Shown piece by piece: positions 18,761 through 29,131 of a stretch of DNA of 64,000 nt. Location: contig JAKQTN010000052.1 of NCBI GenBank assembly GCA_029563075.1, positions 62,001 through 126,000 on the forward strand. The letters are read 5' to 3'. Both the position numbers and the translations under genes were made by a program. This DNA comes from Pseudomonadota bacterium. GTDB lineage: Bacteria; Pseudomonadota; Gammaproteobacteria; Burkholderiales; Methylophilaceae. The notes beneath the pieces were generated by a model. That model saw only the letters and a list, made by a program, of their open reading frames with translations, searched no databases and was not told the origin of the DNA. Each line of letters starts with the position of its first letter. The first letter of the stretch is position 1.

Positions 18761-19210
18761 ATGACGAATATCACTCAAATTTTACAGAGCGCGCAGCAAA
18801 GAGCTGCGCAGAATCGGTTACCTTACTCCGGGGCGCTTACGCCGCTTGAGGCATACGAAGTGCTGCAAAAAACACCGCATGCAAAATTGGTCGATGTGCG
18901 CACAACTGCTGAATTGGAATTGGTTGGTAAAATCCCGGGAGCAACGCACATAGAGTGGGCGTTTTATCCCGGCATGGTGGCTAACCCCGATTTTGCAGTG
19001 CATTTGGAGATGCAGGTGGATAAGGAAGCGCTGGTTATTTTTATATGCCGGACCGGCGGGCGCTCGCATAACGCTGCTGCAACAGCCGCTAAGCTGGGCT
19101 TTACCGAAGCATACAATATGCTTGAAGGCTTTGAGGGCGATGTTAATGAGAAAAAGCAACGTACCCTCATCAATGGCTGGAAAAAAGCCGGCTTGCCCTG
19201 GACAAACTGA
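18761..19210 (+). CDS. Rhodanese-like domain protein
   Basis: Single rhodanese domain of about 149 aa that can carry a persulfide sulfur on its active-site cysteine. The domain starts around residue 28 (LTPLEAYEVLQ), has VDVRTTAELELVG, and an active-site loop ICRTGGRS with Cys96 as the putative catalytic residue. No signal peptide, so cytoplasmic. It starts just downstream of the glnA regulatory region in the opposite direction, and aroE follows three bases later, suggesting co-transcription. The physiological sulfur donor and acceptor are not known. Confidence 0.92.
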   Translation: MTNITQILQSAQQRAAQNRLPYSGALTPLEAYEVLQKTPHAKLVDVRTTAELELVGKIPGATHIEWAFYPGMVANPDFAVHLEMQVDKEALVIFICRTGGRSHNAAATAAKLGFTEAYNMLEGFEGDVNEKKQRTLINGWKKAGLPWTN

Positions 19211-19213
19211 ATA

Positions 19214-20017
19214 ATGACGGATAAGTATGCTGTCATCGGCAACCCGATTGCGCATAGTAAATCACCTTTAATCCACGCAGCGTTTGCCAAGCAAACCGGG
19301 CAGGATATTAGCTACGAGGCTATGTTGGCGCCGCTCGATGGTTTTACAGCAAAGGTGCTTGAGCTGATTGCGCAGGGTTACAAAGGTGCCAATGTGACCG
19401 TGCCATTTAAGTTTGAGGCATACAATTTATGTGATGTTTTGACTGAGCGCGCTCAACATGCAGGGGCGGTCAATACGTTGATTTTTACCATCAACCATAT
19501 CAAAGGTGACAATACCGATGGCGCGGGTTTGATTAGAGATATTGCAAGTAATTTCGGCATCGCCCTGCAAGACGCGCGAATATTGATACTTGGTGCGGGC
19601 GGCGCGGCGCAGGGTGTTTTTCAGCCAATATTGGCGCAACAGCCAGCCAGGCTGGTGGTGGCAAACCGTACGCTGGATAAAGCACAAAAGATGGCGAGTC
19701 AGTTTGCCAATAAAGTTGCTGCATGCACTTTCGAAGGCTTGAAAAACCAGTCGTTCGACATCATTATCAATGCAACATCAACAGGATTGACCGACACCGC
19801 CTTGCCAATACCCGACACGATATTTACTAAAAACTGCTTGGCTTACGACATGATGTATGGCCGCGAAACGCCGTTTATGGCGCAGGCCAGGGCGGCTGGC
19901 GCGCAAGTGGCGGATGGCCTGGGCATGCTGGTAGAGCAAGCCGCCGAAGCGTTTTACCTATGGCGCGGCGTGCGGCCGCAAACCGCGCCGGTTATTGCTC
20001 AATTACGCAAAGCATGA
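19214..20017 (+). CDS. aroE: Shikimate dehydrogenase (NADP+)
   Basis: Reduces 3-dehydroshikimate to shikimate with NADPH. Motifs: AVIGNPIAHSKSP substrate loop at the N-terminus, GANVTVPFK with the catalytic Lys, NTDGAG, the NADP-binding glycine loop ILGAGGAAQG, the NRT motif for the 2'-phosphate (VVANRTLDKA), and DMMYGRETPF. 267 aa is typical. Start ATG 19214 is three bases after the rhodanese gene; the stop overlaps the mtgA start by four bases (ATGA). Confidence 0.96.
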   Translation: MTDKYAVIGNPIAHSKSPLIHAAFAKQTGQDISYEAMLAPLDGFTAKVLELIAQGYKGANVTVPFKFEAYNLCDVLTERAQHAGAVNTLIFTINHIKGDNTDGAGLIRDIASNFGIALQDARILILGAGGAAQGVFQPILAQQPARLVVANRTLDKAQKMASQFANKVAACTFEGLKNQSFDIIINATSTGLTDTALPIPDTIFTKNCLAYDMMYGRETPFMAQARAAGAQVADGLGMLVEQAAEAFYLWRGVRPQTAPVIAQLRKA

Positions 20018-20748
20018 TCCGCTGGATTTTTAACACCAGGCCAAACGCGCGCCCAATGGGCTTGGGCGGGCTATTCAAGCGCGCTTTCGTACTGTTTTTT
20101 GCTTTTGTGCTGTTGTATCAACTCTGGATTTTTCTACACATTTGCTGGTGGATCAAATTCAACCCGTCTTCCAGCGCCTTTATGGAAGACCGTCTGGAGA
20201 CTATTCAGGAAACCAGGCCTGATGCCGAGTTGAAGCATAAATGGGTGGACTACGCAAAAATCTCTAATCATTTGAAGCGCGCGGTGATTGCCAGCGAAGA
20301 TTCCAAATTTAGCCAGCATGACGGCTTTGACTGGGAAGGCATCGAAAAAGCCTACGAAAAAAACCTGAAAAAAGGCAAAATCGTTGCAGGCGGCTCCACC
20401 ATCAGTCAGCAGCTGGCCAAGAACCTGTTTCTATCCAGCAAGCGCACGCCATGGCGCAAGGCCGAAGAGGCGGTTATCACCGTGATGCTGGAAAAAATGC
20501 TCACCAAGCGCCGCATTTTGGAAATTTATCTGAACGTGATTGAATGGGGCAATGGCATATTCGGGGCAGAGGCGGCAGCGCGGCATTATTTTAAAACCAG
20601 TGCCGGAGGCTTGGGTAAAACGCAAGCTGCAAAGCTGGCAGCGATGATTCCCAACCCGCGCTTTTATGATAAACACCGCAGCACCCGATATTTGAACCGC
20701 CGCACAGCGACGATTCAAGCCAGAATGCGCTTTGCAGAGATTCCTTAA
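20014..20748 (+). CDS. mtgA: Monofunctional biosynthetic peptidoglycan transglycosylase
   Basis: Membrane-anchored glycosyltransferase family 51 enzyme that polymerises lipid II. One N-terminal transmembrane helix (about residues 25-45) is followed by the GT51 domain: RAVIASEDSKFSQHDGFDW with the catalytic Glu, GGSTISQQLAKNLFLS, KRRILEIYLNVIEWG and AARHYFKTSA. No transpeptidase domain follows, which separates it from class A penicillin-binding proteins. The frame is open further upstream, but ATG 20014 overlaps the aroE stop and gives the usual 244-aa length. The aroE-mtgA pair is common in betaproteobacteria. Confidence 0.95.
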   Translation: MIRWIFNTRPNARPMGLGGLFKRAFVLFFAFVLLYQLWIFLHICWWIKFNPSSSAFMEDRLETIQETRPDAELKHKWVDYAKISNHLKRAVIASEDSKFSQHDGFDWEGIEKAYEKNLKKGKIVAGGSTISQQLAKNLFLSSKRTPWRKAEEAVITVMLEKMLTKRRILEIYLNVIEWGNGIFGAEAAARHYFKTSAGGLGKTQAAKLAAMIPNPRFYDKHRSTRYLNRRTATIQARMRFAEIP

Positions 20749-20772
20749 ATATTTTCACATGAGGTTCCGCTG

Positions 20773-21249
20773 ATGGAATGGTTGTGGGTAGTCGCAATAG
20801 TGCTGGTCATGATCGGTATTCTTGGCATGCTGCTGCCCATGCTGCCCGGCGTGCCACTTGTGTTTGCAGGGTTGTTACTAGCCGCTTGGCTGGATGGGTT
20901 TGCCAAAGTCAGCATTTTGACGGTGTGTGTTATTGGCGTGCTTGCAGTTTTGGCTTGGGTGGTAGATATCGCTGCTTCGGTGGTGACTGCAAAAAAAGCC
21001 GGTGCCAGTAACTATGCGTTATGGGGCGCAGGTGTTGGCGCATTGGTTGGTATTCTGGGCGGTATTCCGGGTTTGATTATCGGGCCTGCGATAGGTGCGA
21101 TTATTGGTGAGCTCATCGCGCATAAAGACTCAAGCCGCGCAACTACAGTAGGTTTGGCTGCCGGTTTGGGTTTTGTTCTGGCTTTGGTTGTGAAAATCAT
21201 ACTCACCATCACGATGCTGGCGATTTTTGCCTATGCTTACTATGCCTAG
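20773..21249 (+). CDS. DUF456 family membrane protein
   Basis: Small, very hydrophobic inner-membrane protein of unknown function with four to five predicted helices. Recognisable DUF456 features are MIGILGMLLPMLPGVPLVFAG near the N-terminus and a glycine-rich central region (GAGVGALVGILGGIPGLIIGPAIGAIIGEL). A GAGG ribosome-binding site precedes ATG 20773. It lies 24 bases after mtgA, so it may belong to the same transcript. 158 aa. No catalytic residues can be inferred. Confidence 0.87.
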   Translation: MEWLWVVAIVLVMIGILGMLLPMLPGVPLVFAGLLLAAWLDGFAKVSILTVCVIGVLAVLAWVVDIAASVVTAKKAGASNYALWGAGVGALVGILGGIPGLIIGPAIGAIIGELIAHKDSSRATTVGLAAGLGFVLALVVKIILTITMLAIFAYAYYA

Positions 21250-21301
21250 TGCGTAGCATATAGATACTCTGCAGGCCAATATCCATGGGCCTTCCAGAGC
21301 A

Positions 21302-24118
21302 TCACTTTAAAAGCGGTTTCAAGTATTTTCCGGTATAACTTGCTTTGTTCTCTGCTACTTGTTCCGGCGTGCCTTCCGCTATCACCATGCCGCCGCCATC
21401 GCCGCCTTCCGGGCCCATGTCAATCAGCCAATCCGCCGTTTTGATCACATCCAGATTATGCTCGATAATGACAATGGTATTGCCTGCATCACGCAGACGG
21501 TGAATGACGTCCAATAACAGCTGTATGTCTGCAAAATGCAGGCCAGTCGTTGGCTCGTCCAATATGTATAGCGTCCTGCCTGTATCGCGCTTGCTCAGTT
21601 CTAAAGAGAGCTTAACGCGCTGCGCTTCGCCGCCGCTTAATGTGGTTGCACTTTGCCCAAGCGTAATATAGCCCAGACCCACGTCCAGCAAGGTTTGCAG
21701 CTTGCGTGCCACGACGGGAATCGCCTTAAAGAATTCATGTGCCTGTTCCACGGTCATTTCTAATACTTCATGAATATTTTTGCCTTTGTAGTGGATTTCT
21801 AAGGTCTCGCGGTTGTAGCGGTGGCCTTTGCAAACGTCGCATGGCACATATACATCCGGCAAAAAGTGCATTTCTACGCGAATCACCCCATCGCCCTGAC
21901 AGGCCTCGCAACGTCCGCCTTTGACGTTAAACGAGTATCTGCCTGGCCCATAGCCGCGCGCGCGGCTTTCCGGCACGCCGGCAAATAAATCGCGAATCGG
22001 CGTGAACAGGCCGGTATAAGTCGCTGGGTTGGAGCGCGGCGTGCGGCCAATCGGGCTTTGGTCAACATCGACCACTTTGTCAAAAAATGCCAGGCCTTCT
22101 ACCTCGCCAAACGGTGCCGGTTCTGTGTTGCTGCCGTATAAGTGCTGCGCGACGACCCGGTACAGTGTGTCGTTAATCAGGGTGGATTTGCCGCTGCCAG
22201 AAACACCGGTGACGCAGGTCAGCAGGCCGACCGGGATTTCGACCGAAACATTGCGCAAATTATTGCCGGTTGCGTTGCTGAGTTTTAGCCAGCGTGCCGG
22301 GTCGGCTTTGGTGCGTATTTTTTTGTATTCGATTTTCTTTTTACCGCTTAAATATTGGCCGGTAAGCGATTGGATGTTGGCCTGAACTTCTGCCGGCGTG
22401 CCTTCGGCTACAATTTGCCCACCATGCTCGCCCGCGCCAGGGCCAATATCTACGACGTAATCTGCAGCCAGAATCGCATCGTGGTCGTGCTCCACCACAA
22501 TCACCGTGTTGCCAATGTCACGTAAGCGTTTCAGCGTTTCCAGAAGCCGGTCGTTGTCGCGCTGATGCAGGCCGATCGAGGGTTCATCCAGCACATACAT
22601 CACGCCGGTTAAGCCGCTGCCGATTTGCGAGGCCAGACGGATACGCTGCGCTTCGCCGCCCGATAAAGTCTCGGCCGAGCGCGAAAGCGACAAATACTCC
22701 AGCCCGACGTTGGTTAGAAATCTCAGACGGCTTTGAATCTCTTTTACGATCTTATCGGCAATGGCAAGCTTTGCACCTTGCAATTCAAGTGCTTCAAAGA
22801 AAGTGAGCGCTTGCTTTAACGGCACCTCGCAAATCTGGTGAATGTTTTTATTGCCAACTTTGACGTGGCGCGCCTCTATCCGCAAGCGTGTGCCCGCACA
22901 ATCCGGGCAGGGCGCGCTATTGATGTATTTAGAGAGTTCATCGCGTACCGCCAGGGAGTCGCTTTCACGATAGCGGCGTTGCAGGTTGTTTAGAATGCCT
23001 TCGAAATTATGTGTTTTGCCAAAAAAAGTACCACGCTCGTTTAAGTATTTAAATGCGATCTGTTCGCGGCCGGAGCCATTTAGCAACACGTCCTGGATAT
23101 GTTCTGGCAGGTTTTCAAAGGGAGTTTCAGTATCGAAGCCGTAGTGTGCCGCCAAACTTAGTAGCATCTGGAAATAAAACTGGTTGCGCTTGTCCCAGCC
23201 TTTGATCGCGCCGCTTGCCAGGGACAAATGCGGAAAAGCTACCACGCGCTTCGGATCGAAAAAGTTGACGTTACCCAAGCCGTCACACTTAGGGCATGCG
23301 CCCATTGGGTTGTTAAATGAGAACAGGCGCGGCTCCAGTTCTGCAAGTGAGTAATCACACACCGGGCACGAAAATTTGGCCGAAAACAGATGCTCCTTTT
23401 CGGTGTCCATCTCCAGCGCAATGGCTTTGCCATCGGCCAGGCGCAATGCAGTTTCGAAAGACTCTGCAATACGCTGCTTCATGTCTTCTTTAACTTTCAG
23501 GCGGTCTACCACAACATCTACGCTGTGTTTGGTGGTTTTGGCGAGTTGCGGTAACGCATCAATTTCATAAATCTTGCCGTCGACACGCAGGCGCACGAAG
23601 CCTTGCGCCTTTAAGTCCTCAAACAAATCAAGCTGTTCACCTTTGCGGTTAGCTACTACCGGTGCAAGTATCATCAGCTTGGTGTCTTCCGGCAGTTTGA
23701 GTATCGCATCCACCATTTGCGAAACGGTTTGCGCTTCCAGTTTGGTGCCATGCTCCGGGCATTCCGGGTCGCCGGCGCGTGCGTACAAAAGCCGCAGGTA
23801 ATCATGGATTTCGGTGACCGTGCCAACAGTGGAGCGCGGATTATGCGAGGTGGATTTTTGCTCGATTGAAATGGCGGGAGACAGCCCTTCAATTAAATCG
23901 ACATCGGGCTTGTCCATACGTGCCAGGAACTGCCGTGCATAGGCTGAAAGGCTTTCTACATAACGGCGCTGGCCTTCTGCATAGAGCGTATCAAAAGCCA
24001 GCGACGATTTGCCAGAGCCAGAGAGCCCGGTTACAACTATCATTTTGTTGCGTGGCAAATCGAGTGAAATATTTTTAAGATTGTGGGTACGGGCACCACG
24101 TATGCGTATAAAATCCAT
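21302..24118 (-). CDS. uvrA: Excinuclease ABC subunit A
   Basis: DNA damage sensor of nucleotide excision repair, a dimeric ABC-class ATPase. Two Walker A loops ([12 protein letters not shown] near residue 32 and [12 protein letters not shown] near residue 640), two LSGGEAQR signature motifs, and paired CxxC zinc modules ([24 protein letters not shown] and [16 protein letters not shown]) are visible. 938 aa is essentially the E. coli length. It is divergent from the MFS gene and close to ssb, a common arrangement for uvrA. An SOS box was not found by eye in the 69-base upstream gap. Confidence 0.98.
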   Translation of the reverse strand: MDFIRIRGARTHNLKNISLDLPRNKMIVVTGLSGSGKSSLAFDTLYAEGQRRYVESLSAYARQFLARMDKPDVDLIEGLSPAISIEQKSTSHNPRSTVGTVTEIHDYLRLLYARAGDPECPEHGTKLEAQTVSQMVDAILKLPEDTKLMILAPVVANRKGEQLDLFEDLKAQGFVRLRVDGKIYEIDALPQLAKTTKHSVDVVVDRLKVKEDMKQRIAESFETALRLADGKAIALEMDTEKEHLFSAKFSCPVCDYSLAELEPRLFSFNNPMGACPKCDGLGNVNFFDPKRVVAFPHLSLASGAIKGWDKRNQFYFQMLLSLAAHYGFDTETPFENLPEHIQDVLLNGSGREQIAFKYLNERGTFFGKTHNFEGILNNLQRRYRESDSLAVRDELSKYINSAPCPDCAGTRLRIEARHVKVGNKNIHQICEVPLKQALTFFEALELQGAKLAIADKIVKEIQSRLRFLTNVGLEYLSLSRSAETLSGGEAQRIRLASQIGSGLTGVMYVLDEPSIGLHQRDNDRLLETLKRLRDIGNTVIVVEHDHDAILAADYVVDIGPGAGEHGGQIVAEGTPAEVQANIQSLTGQYLSGKKKIEYKKIRTKADPARWLKLSNATGNNLRNVSVEIPVGLLTCVTGVSGSGKSTLINDTLYRVVAQHLYGSNTEPAPFGEVEGLAFFDKVVDVDQSPIGRTPRSNPATYTGLFTPIRDLFAGVPESRARGYGPGRYSFNVKGGRCEACQGDGVIRVEMHFLPDVYVPCDVCKGHRYNRETLEIHYKGKNIHEVLEMTVEQAHEFFKAIPVVARKLQTLLDVGLGYITLGQSATTLSGGEAQRVKLSLELSKRDTGRTLYILDEPTTGLHFADIQLLLDVIHRLRDAGNTIVIIEHNLDVIKTADWLIDMGPEGGDGGGMVIAEGTPEQVAENKASYTGKYLKPLLK

Positions 24119-24187
24119 GAGGCTTTTTTCTAAATTTTGGGCAACCTGTTAATATACCGCCTTTAGCAAAATAATTTCAAATATTTA

Positions 24188-25585
24188 ATGAGTTCAATCG
24201 AAAAAATGCCCCAAAGCGAGCTTAGAGCCAGCGTCAGCCTGGCTTCTATCTACGGCTTGCGCATGCTGGGCATGTTCTTGATCTTGCCCATTTTCGCTAT
24301 CTACGCGACGCATTATCAAGGCGGTGACAACAGTATTCTGGTGGGCGCGGCGTTGGGCGCATACGGGCTGACGCAGGCTTTGTTTCAATTGCCTTTTGGC
24401 ATGGCTTCGGATAAATTTGGGCGTAAGAATGTGATTTATATAGGGCTGGCGATGCTGATTATCGGCAGCATTGTCGCAGCCTTGGCAACGGATATCACTA
24501 CGGTCATTATAGGACGTGCCATGCAGGGCGCAGGGGCGGTTTCAGCGGCTGTGACCGCGTTATTGGCGGATTTGACACGTGAAGAAAACCGTACCAAAGC
24601 CATGGCGATGATAGGCGCAACAATTGGAGTGACTTTTGCGATTTCACTGGTGCTGGGCCCGGCTCTGGCACATTGGACAGGCATCGCGGGCATTTTCTGG
24701 CTCACAGCGGTGCTTGCTGTTCTGGCGATACTGGTAATCAGATTCATTGTACCCAACCCGATTGCCAGCCACTTTCATTCCGACGCCAGTGCTGCGCCTG
24801 CCAAATTAAAAGACGTGCTAAAAAATGCACAGTTATTGCGCTTGAATTTTGGTATTTTTGCGCTGCACGCCGCACAGATGGCGATGTTTATTGTGGTGCC
24901 TTTTGCGATACAAAACACTAGCAGTTTAGATGTAAATCATCACTGGCAAGTGTATTTACCCATTTTAATTGGCTCGTTTGTGCTGATGATTCCTGCGATT
25001 ATTGTGGGGGAAAAACGCGGTTTGTTGAAGCCGGTTTTTATTGGCGCGGTGGCGTTGATGCTGATTGCGCAGCTGTGTTTTGCAGGTTTGATCGCCAGTT
25101 TCTGGGGTATTGTGTTCTCATTGTTCGCCTATTTTGTGGCATTTAATATTTTGGAAGCCAGCCTGCCCTCGCTCATTTCTAAACTGGCTCCGGCAGCAGC
25201 TAAAGGCACTGCAATGGGTGTTTATAATACCTCGCAATCGCTAGGTGTGGCTGCGGGAGGCTTGGCGGGAGGCTATTTGGCGCATCATTACAGTTATTCA
25301 ATCGTCTTTATGTTTTGTGCAGTGCTGATGAGTGTTTGGTTATTGCTGAGTTTTAGTATGAAAACTCCCCCGGCCGTTCGTACAAAGATGTATCATTTAG
25401 GAGAAACAAGCGAAGCGCAGGCGAGAGCGCTGAGTAAAGCAATATCCGCGTTGCCTTATGTGCATGAGGCGGTGGCGATTGCCGCTGAGGGCATGCTGAT
25501 TGTAAAAATAAAAAATCAGTATGCGAAAAGTAAACGGGAAATAGCAGACGATCAGGAAATATTAGCAATTATTGGGAGTACATAA
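24188..25585 (+). CDS. MFS transporter with C-terminal YajR-like domain
   Basis: Major facilitator superfamily protein with 12 predicted helices and the conserved motif A between helices 2 and 3 (GMASDKFGRKNVIYIG), indicating a proton-coupled exporter. After the last helix (about residue 390) comes a soluble tail of some 70 residues (AQARALSKAISALPYVHEAVAI, then GMLIVKIKNQ) resembling the ferredoxin-like YAM domain of E. coli YajR. Substrate unknown. The stop codon is immediately followed by the ssb ATG, so the two are in one operon. Divergent from uvrA. Confidence 0.85.
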   Translation: MSSIEKMPQSELRASVSLASIYGLRMLGMFLILPIFAIYATHYQGGDNSILVGAALGAYGLTQALFQLPFGMASDKFGRKNVIYIGLAMLIIGSIVAALATDITTVIIGRAMQGAGAVSAAVTALLADLTREENRTKAMAMIGATIGVTFAISLVLGPALAHWTGIAGIFWLTAVLAVLAILVIRFIVPNPIASHFHSDASAAPAKLKDVLKNAQLLRLNFGIFALHAAQMAMFIVVPFAIQNTSSLDVNHHWQVYLPILIGSFVLMIPAIIVGEKRGLLKPVFIGAVALMLIAQLCFAGLIASFWGIVFSLFAYFVAFNILEASLPSLISKLAPAAAKGTAMGVYNTSQSLGVAAGGLAGGYLAHHYSYSIVFMFCAVLMSVWLLLSFSMKTPPAVRTKMYHLGETSEAQARALSKAISALPYVHEAVAIAAEGMLIVKIKNQYAKSKREIADDQEILAIIGST

Positions 25586-26083
25586 ATGGCATCGGTAAAC
25601 AAAGTAATTTTAGTGGGAAATTTGGGACGCGACCCGGAAGTGCGCTACATGCCCAATGGCGAAGCGGTGTGCAATTTCAGTATTGCCACGACTGAAAACT
25701 GGAAAGACAAATCGGGCGTGAAGCAGGAAAAAACCGAGTGGCACAATATTGTGATGTACCGCAAATTGGCCGAGATTGCGGGCGAGTACCTTAAAAAGGG
25801 CCGCCCGGTGTATGTGGAAGGCCGCTTGCAAACGCGCAAATGGGAAAAGGACGGTGTGACACGTTACACTACCGAGATTGTCGCCGATAATATGCAAATG
25901 TTAGGTTCGCGTGAAGGCGGCGGTTCCAACGCCAGCTATGATGGAAACATGAATCAAGGCATGGATCAGGGTGGTGCACCTGAGGACTTTAATCAGGCGC
26001 CACCACGCCAATCTGCGCCGCAGCAAGCGCCGGCTAAGACGGGCGGTGGATTTGATGACTTTGAAGACGACATTCCTTTTTAA
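25586..26083 (+). CDS. ssb: Single-stranded DNA-binding protein
   Basis: Homotetrameric OB-fold protein coating ssDNA in replication, recombination and repair. The OB fold occupies residues 1-110 ([59 protein letters not shown]). A glycine/glutamine-rich linker follows and the acidic partner-binding tip DFEDDIPF is intact. It starts directly at the stop of the MFS gene with no gap, and it has its own terminator. 165 aa is typical. Confidence 0.98.
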   Translation: MASVNKVILVGNLGRDPEVRYMPNGEAVCNFSIATTENWKDKSGVKQEKTEWHNIVMYRKLAEIAGEYLKKGRPVYVEGRLQTRKWEKDGVTRYTTEIVADNMQMLGSREGGGSNASYDGNMNQGMDQGGAPEDFNQAPPRQSAPQQAPAKTGGGFDDFEDDIPF

Positions 26084-26121
26084 AAGTCACCTGCGACAGA
26101 AAGCGTAAAGTATTAAAATCC

Positions 26122-26145
26122 AAGCCCCTGTTTCAGGGGCTTTTT
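26122..26145 (+). terminator. Intrinsic terminator of ssb
   Basis: AAGCCCCTG / CAGGGGCTT stem with a TTT loop, followed by TTTTTC, about 40 bases after the ssb stop. Confidence 0.93.
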
Positions 26146-26277
26146 CATTGCTAATAAATTGTTTGATTGGCGATAGAGCAAGCCGGAGCGCTAAGTGAGT
26201 TTGCGCCGAACAGCATCGAAAATTTGGATTGGATTCAGGTATAATAAGCGGTTATCTAACTGATATAGCGGTGATTT

Positions 26278-26544
26278 ATGCCAATTTACGATTACGAATG
26301 TACAAGTTGCGGCCATAAGGCCGAGGTGATGCGCAAAATTAGCGAGCCCAATGTGACAGCCTGCCCTGCATGTGGAAAGGAGACGTTTGCCAAGCAAGTG
26401 TCTGCACCCAGTTTTCAACTCACGGGCAGCGGTTGGTATGCAACGGATTTCAAGGGTGGCCAAAAGCCTGAGGCCAAATCTGCGGAAGCTGGTACCACTG
26501 AAGCGAAGCCCGCAGCCTGCAACCCAGGCTGTGCCTGCCATTAG
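26278..26544 (+). CDS. FmdB-type zinc-ribbon protein
   Basis: Small zinc-ribbon protein of the FmdB/YfcH regulatory family. The N-terminus MPIYDYECTSCGHKAEV and CPACGKETFAKQ provide the CxxC pair of the ribbon, and FQLTGSGWYATDF is the conserved following segment. An unusual C-terminal tail rich in Ala/Glu ends in CNPGCACH, a second small cysteine cluster that could bind metal. A TATAAT-like element lies at 26240. It is followed 27 bases later by a DUF502 gene and then aspS, the conserved betaproteobacterial order. Molecular function is not established. Confidence 0.9.
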   Translation: MPIYDYECTSCGHKAEVMRKISEPNVTACPACGKETFAKQVSAPSFQLTGSGWYATDFKGGQKPEAKSAEAGTTEAKPAACNPGCACH

Positions 26545-26571
26545 CAGCCTGTATTAACTAACTGAATTAAA

Positions 26572-27207
26572 ATGAAAAAATATTTTATTACCGGCCTGCT
26601 GGTCTTGGTCCCTTTGTTTATCACCATCTGGGTCATCAGCACGCTTATCCAGACCATGGACCAAAGCCTGCTGTTGTTACCTGAAGCCTGGCAGCCCAAA
26701 AAGGTGTTTGGTTTTCACGTGCCCGGCCTAGGCGCGCTGCTTACTTTATTGATTGTTTTTGTCACGGGGCTGATTGCGGCCAATATCTTTGGCCAGCAGC
26801 TTATTGTCCTGTGGGAGAAGTTGCTGTCGCGCGTTCCAGTGGTTAAATCTATTTATTCCAGCGTCAAGCAGGTTTCAGATACGCTATTTTCAGATTCCGG
26901 CAATGCGTTCAGAAAGGCGCTGCTGGTGCAGTATCCACGCGAAGGCAGCTGGACCATAGCTTTCTTAACCGGGACGCCGGGCGGCGATATAAAAAATCAC
27001 TTATTTGGCGATTATGTCAGTATTTATGTGCCGACGACACCCAACCCGACTTCGGGCTTTTTCTTAATGATGGCGAGAGAAGATGTTGTCGAGTTGGATA
27101 TGAGCGTGGACGAGGCTCTGAAATACATTATCAGCATGGGCACGGTCACCCCAAAAGAACATTTCACACAACAACTTCGTTTTCAACAAACAACACAACA
27201 ACTATAG
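26572..27207 (+). CDS. DUF502 family membrane protein
   Basis: Inner-membrane protein of unknown function with two N-terminal helices (about residues 4-24 and 48-72) and a soluble domain. DUF502 hallmarks are seen: [31 protein letters not shown], the [13 protein letters not shown] segment, and [15 protein letters not shown]. It ends 14 bases before aspS, in the conserved fmdB-DUF502-aspS cluster. 211 aa is normal. Co-transcription with aspS is likely. Confidence 0.91.
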   Translation: MKKYFITGLLVLVPLFITIWVISTLIQTMDQSLLLLPEAWQPKKVFGFHVPGLGALLTLLIVFVTGLIAANIFGQQLIVLWEKLLSRVPVVKSIYSSVKQVSDTLFSDSGNAFRKALLVQYPREGSWTIAFLTGTPGGDIKNHLFGDYVSIYVPTTPNPTSGFFLMMAREDVVELDMSVDEALKYIISMGTVTPKEHFTQQLRFQQTTQQL

Positions 27208-27221
27208 ATTGCTTTTTTATT

Positions 27222-29009
27222 ATGATGCGTACACATTACTGCGGTCATCTAAACCGCTCCCACATCGGCCAAACAGTGACTTTATGCGGTTGGGCACATC
27301 GCCGTCGTGATCATGGCGGCGTGATTTTCATCGATTTGCGCGACCGTGAAGGCATGGCGCAGATCGTGATTGACCCGGATACGCCGGAAGCGTTTAAAAA
27401 TGCCGAAACCGTGCGCAACGAGTTTGTGCTTAAAGTGGTGTGCAAAGTACGTGCGCGGCCAGAAGGCACAGTCAATGCGAATATTCCTACGGGTGAGGTG
27501 GAAATGCTGGCGAGCGAGATCGAGATTCTCAATCCGTCACTTACCCCGCCGTTCATGCTGGATGATGACACCCTCACAGAAACCGTGCGCCTGGAGCACC
27601 GCTACATCGATTTGCGCCGCCCTGCCATGCAAAAAAACCTCATGCTGCGTTACCGTGTGGCCAAAACCCTGCGCGATTACTTGGATGTGAACGGTTTTAT
27701 TGAGGTGGAAACGCCGATGCTTACGCGCAGTACGCCAGAAGGTGCGCGCGATTACCTGGTGCCAAGCCGCGTTCACGCAGGCCAGTTCTTTGCGTTGCCG
27801 CAATCGCCGCAGCTTTTCAAGCAATTGCTGATGGTATCGGGTTTTGACCGTTATTTCCAAATCACCAAATGCTTCCGTGATGAAGATTTGCGCGCAGACC
27901 GCCAGCCGGAATTCACGCAGGTGGATATCGAAACCTCGTTCATGACTGAGAACGAAATCATGGACATTGTCGAAGAGATGATTCGGCAAATGCTCAAAAA
28001 AGTGCAAAACGTCGGTTTGCCAGCGGCGTTCCCGCGCATGAGTTTTGCCGAGGCGATGAACAGATACGGTTCTGATAAACCAGATATGCGCGTGACGCTG
28101 GAAATCACCGAGTTAAGCGACGTGATGAAAGATGTCGATTTCAAAGTGTTTGCAGGCGCTGCCAACATGGCGGGTGGCCGCGTGGCTGCGCTGCGCGTGC
28201 CGAATGGCGCGGCGATTTCGCGTTCCGAGATTGATGCTTACACCGAGTTTGTTAAAATCTACGGTGCTAAAGGTTTGGCGTACATCAAGATCAACGACAT
28301 TACCAAACTGAATGAAGAAGGCCTGCAAAGCCCGATTGTGAAGAACATTCACGTCAAAGCGTTGCAAGCCATTATCGACCGCACTGGCGCGCAGAATGGC
28401 GATATCGTGTTCTTTGGCGCAGATAAAGCCAAAGTCGTGAACGAGGCCTTGGGTGCGTTGCGCTCCAAAGTCGGCCACGAAAAAGGCCATGTGGATGGTC
28501 GCGCCTGGGCACCTTTGTGGGTGGTGGATTTCCCGATGTTTGAGCATGACGAAGAAAATGACCGCTGGGCTGCATTGCATCACCCGTTCACCGCACCAAA
28601 AGACGGCCACGAAGATTTGCTGGTATCTAATCCAGGCGCGTGCTTATCCAAAGCCTACGACATGGTGCTGAACGGCTGGGAAGTGGGCGGCGGCTCGGTG
28701 CGTATCCATAAGCAAGAGGTGCAATCCAAAGTATTCGATGCACTCAAGATCAGCAAAGAAGAAGCGCAGGAAAAATTCGGCTTTTTGTTGGATGCACTTC
28801 AATACGGCGCCCCACCGCATGGCGGTTTGGCTTTCGGCTTAGACCGTTTGGTCACATTGATGGCGGGTGCAGAATCTATCCGTGACGTGATTGCCTTCCC
28901 TAAAACCCAGCGCGCGCAGTGTTTGATGACCAATGCGCCGAATGAGGTGGATGAAAAACAGTTACGCGAACTGCATATTAGAGTTCGCACCCAGAATCCA
29001 GCGGCATAA
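27222..29009 (+). CDS. aspS: Aspartyl-tRNA synthetase
   Basis: Class IIb aminoacyl-tRNA synthetase charging tRNA-Asp. An N-terminal OB-fold anticodon domain ([24 protein letters not shown]) is followed by the bacterial catalytic core. Motif 2 ([18 protein letters not shown]), the bacterial insertion domain around residues 290-420, and motif 3 ([15 protein letters not shown]) are present. 595 aa is the bacterial length. The tandem ATGATG allows a start at 27222 or 27225; the family N-terminus is MRTHYCG. Whether it also mischarges tRNA-Asn cannot be told from this window. Confidence 0.98.
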   Translation: MMRTHYCGHLNRSHIGQTVTLCGWAHRRRDHGGVIFIDLRDREGMAQIVIDPDTPEAFKNAETVRNEFVLKVVCKVRARPEGTVNANIPTGEVEMLASEIEILNPSLTPPFMLDDDTLTETVRLEHRYIDLRRPAMQKNLMLRYRVAKTLRDYLDVNGFIEVETPMLTRSTPEGARDYLVPSRVHAGQFFALPQSPQLFKQLLMVSGFDRYFQITKCFRDEDLRADRQPEFTQVDIETSFMTENEIMDIVEEMIRQMLKKVQNVGLPAAFPRMSFAEAMNRYGSDKPDMRVTLEITELSDVMKDVDFKVFAGAANMAGGRVAALRVPNGAAISRSEIDAYTEFVKIYGAKGLAYIKINDITKLNEEGLQSPIVKNIHVKALQAIIDRTGAQNGDIVFFGADKAKVVNEALGALRSKVGHEKGHVDGRAWAPLWVVDFPMFEHDEENDRWAALHHPFTAPKDGHEDLLVSNPGACLSKAYDMVLNGWEVGGGSVRIHKQEVQSKVFDALKISKEEAQEKFGFLLDALQYGAPPHGGLAFGLDRLVTLMAGAESIRDVIAFPKTQRAQCLMTNAPNEVDEKQLRELHIRVRTQNPAA

Positions 29010-29131
29010 ATGCACTCACTCGCGCTAACTTTGTTACATCCGCTTGCCGTACAAATACGTACTGTCTACGCGGATGTGCCTCTTTATCGCATCGTGAATT
29101 GCATTTTAATTAGAAGAGGGTGAGTGTTTCT

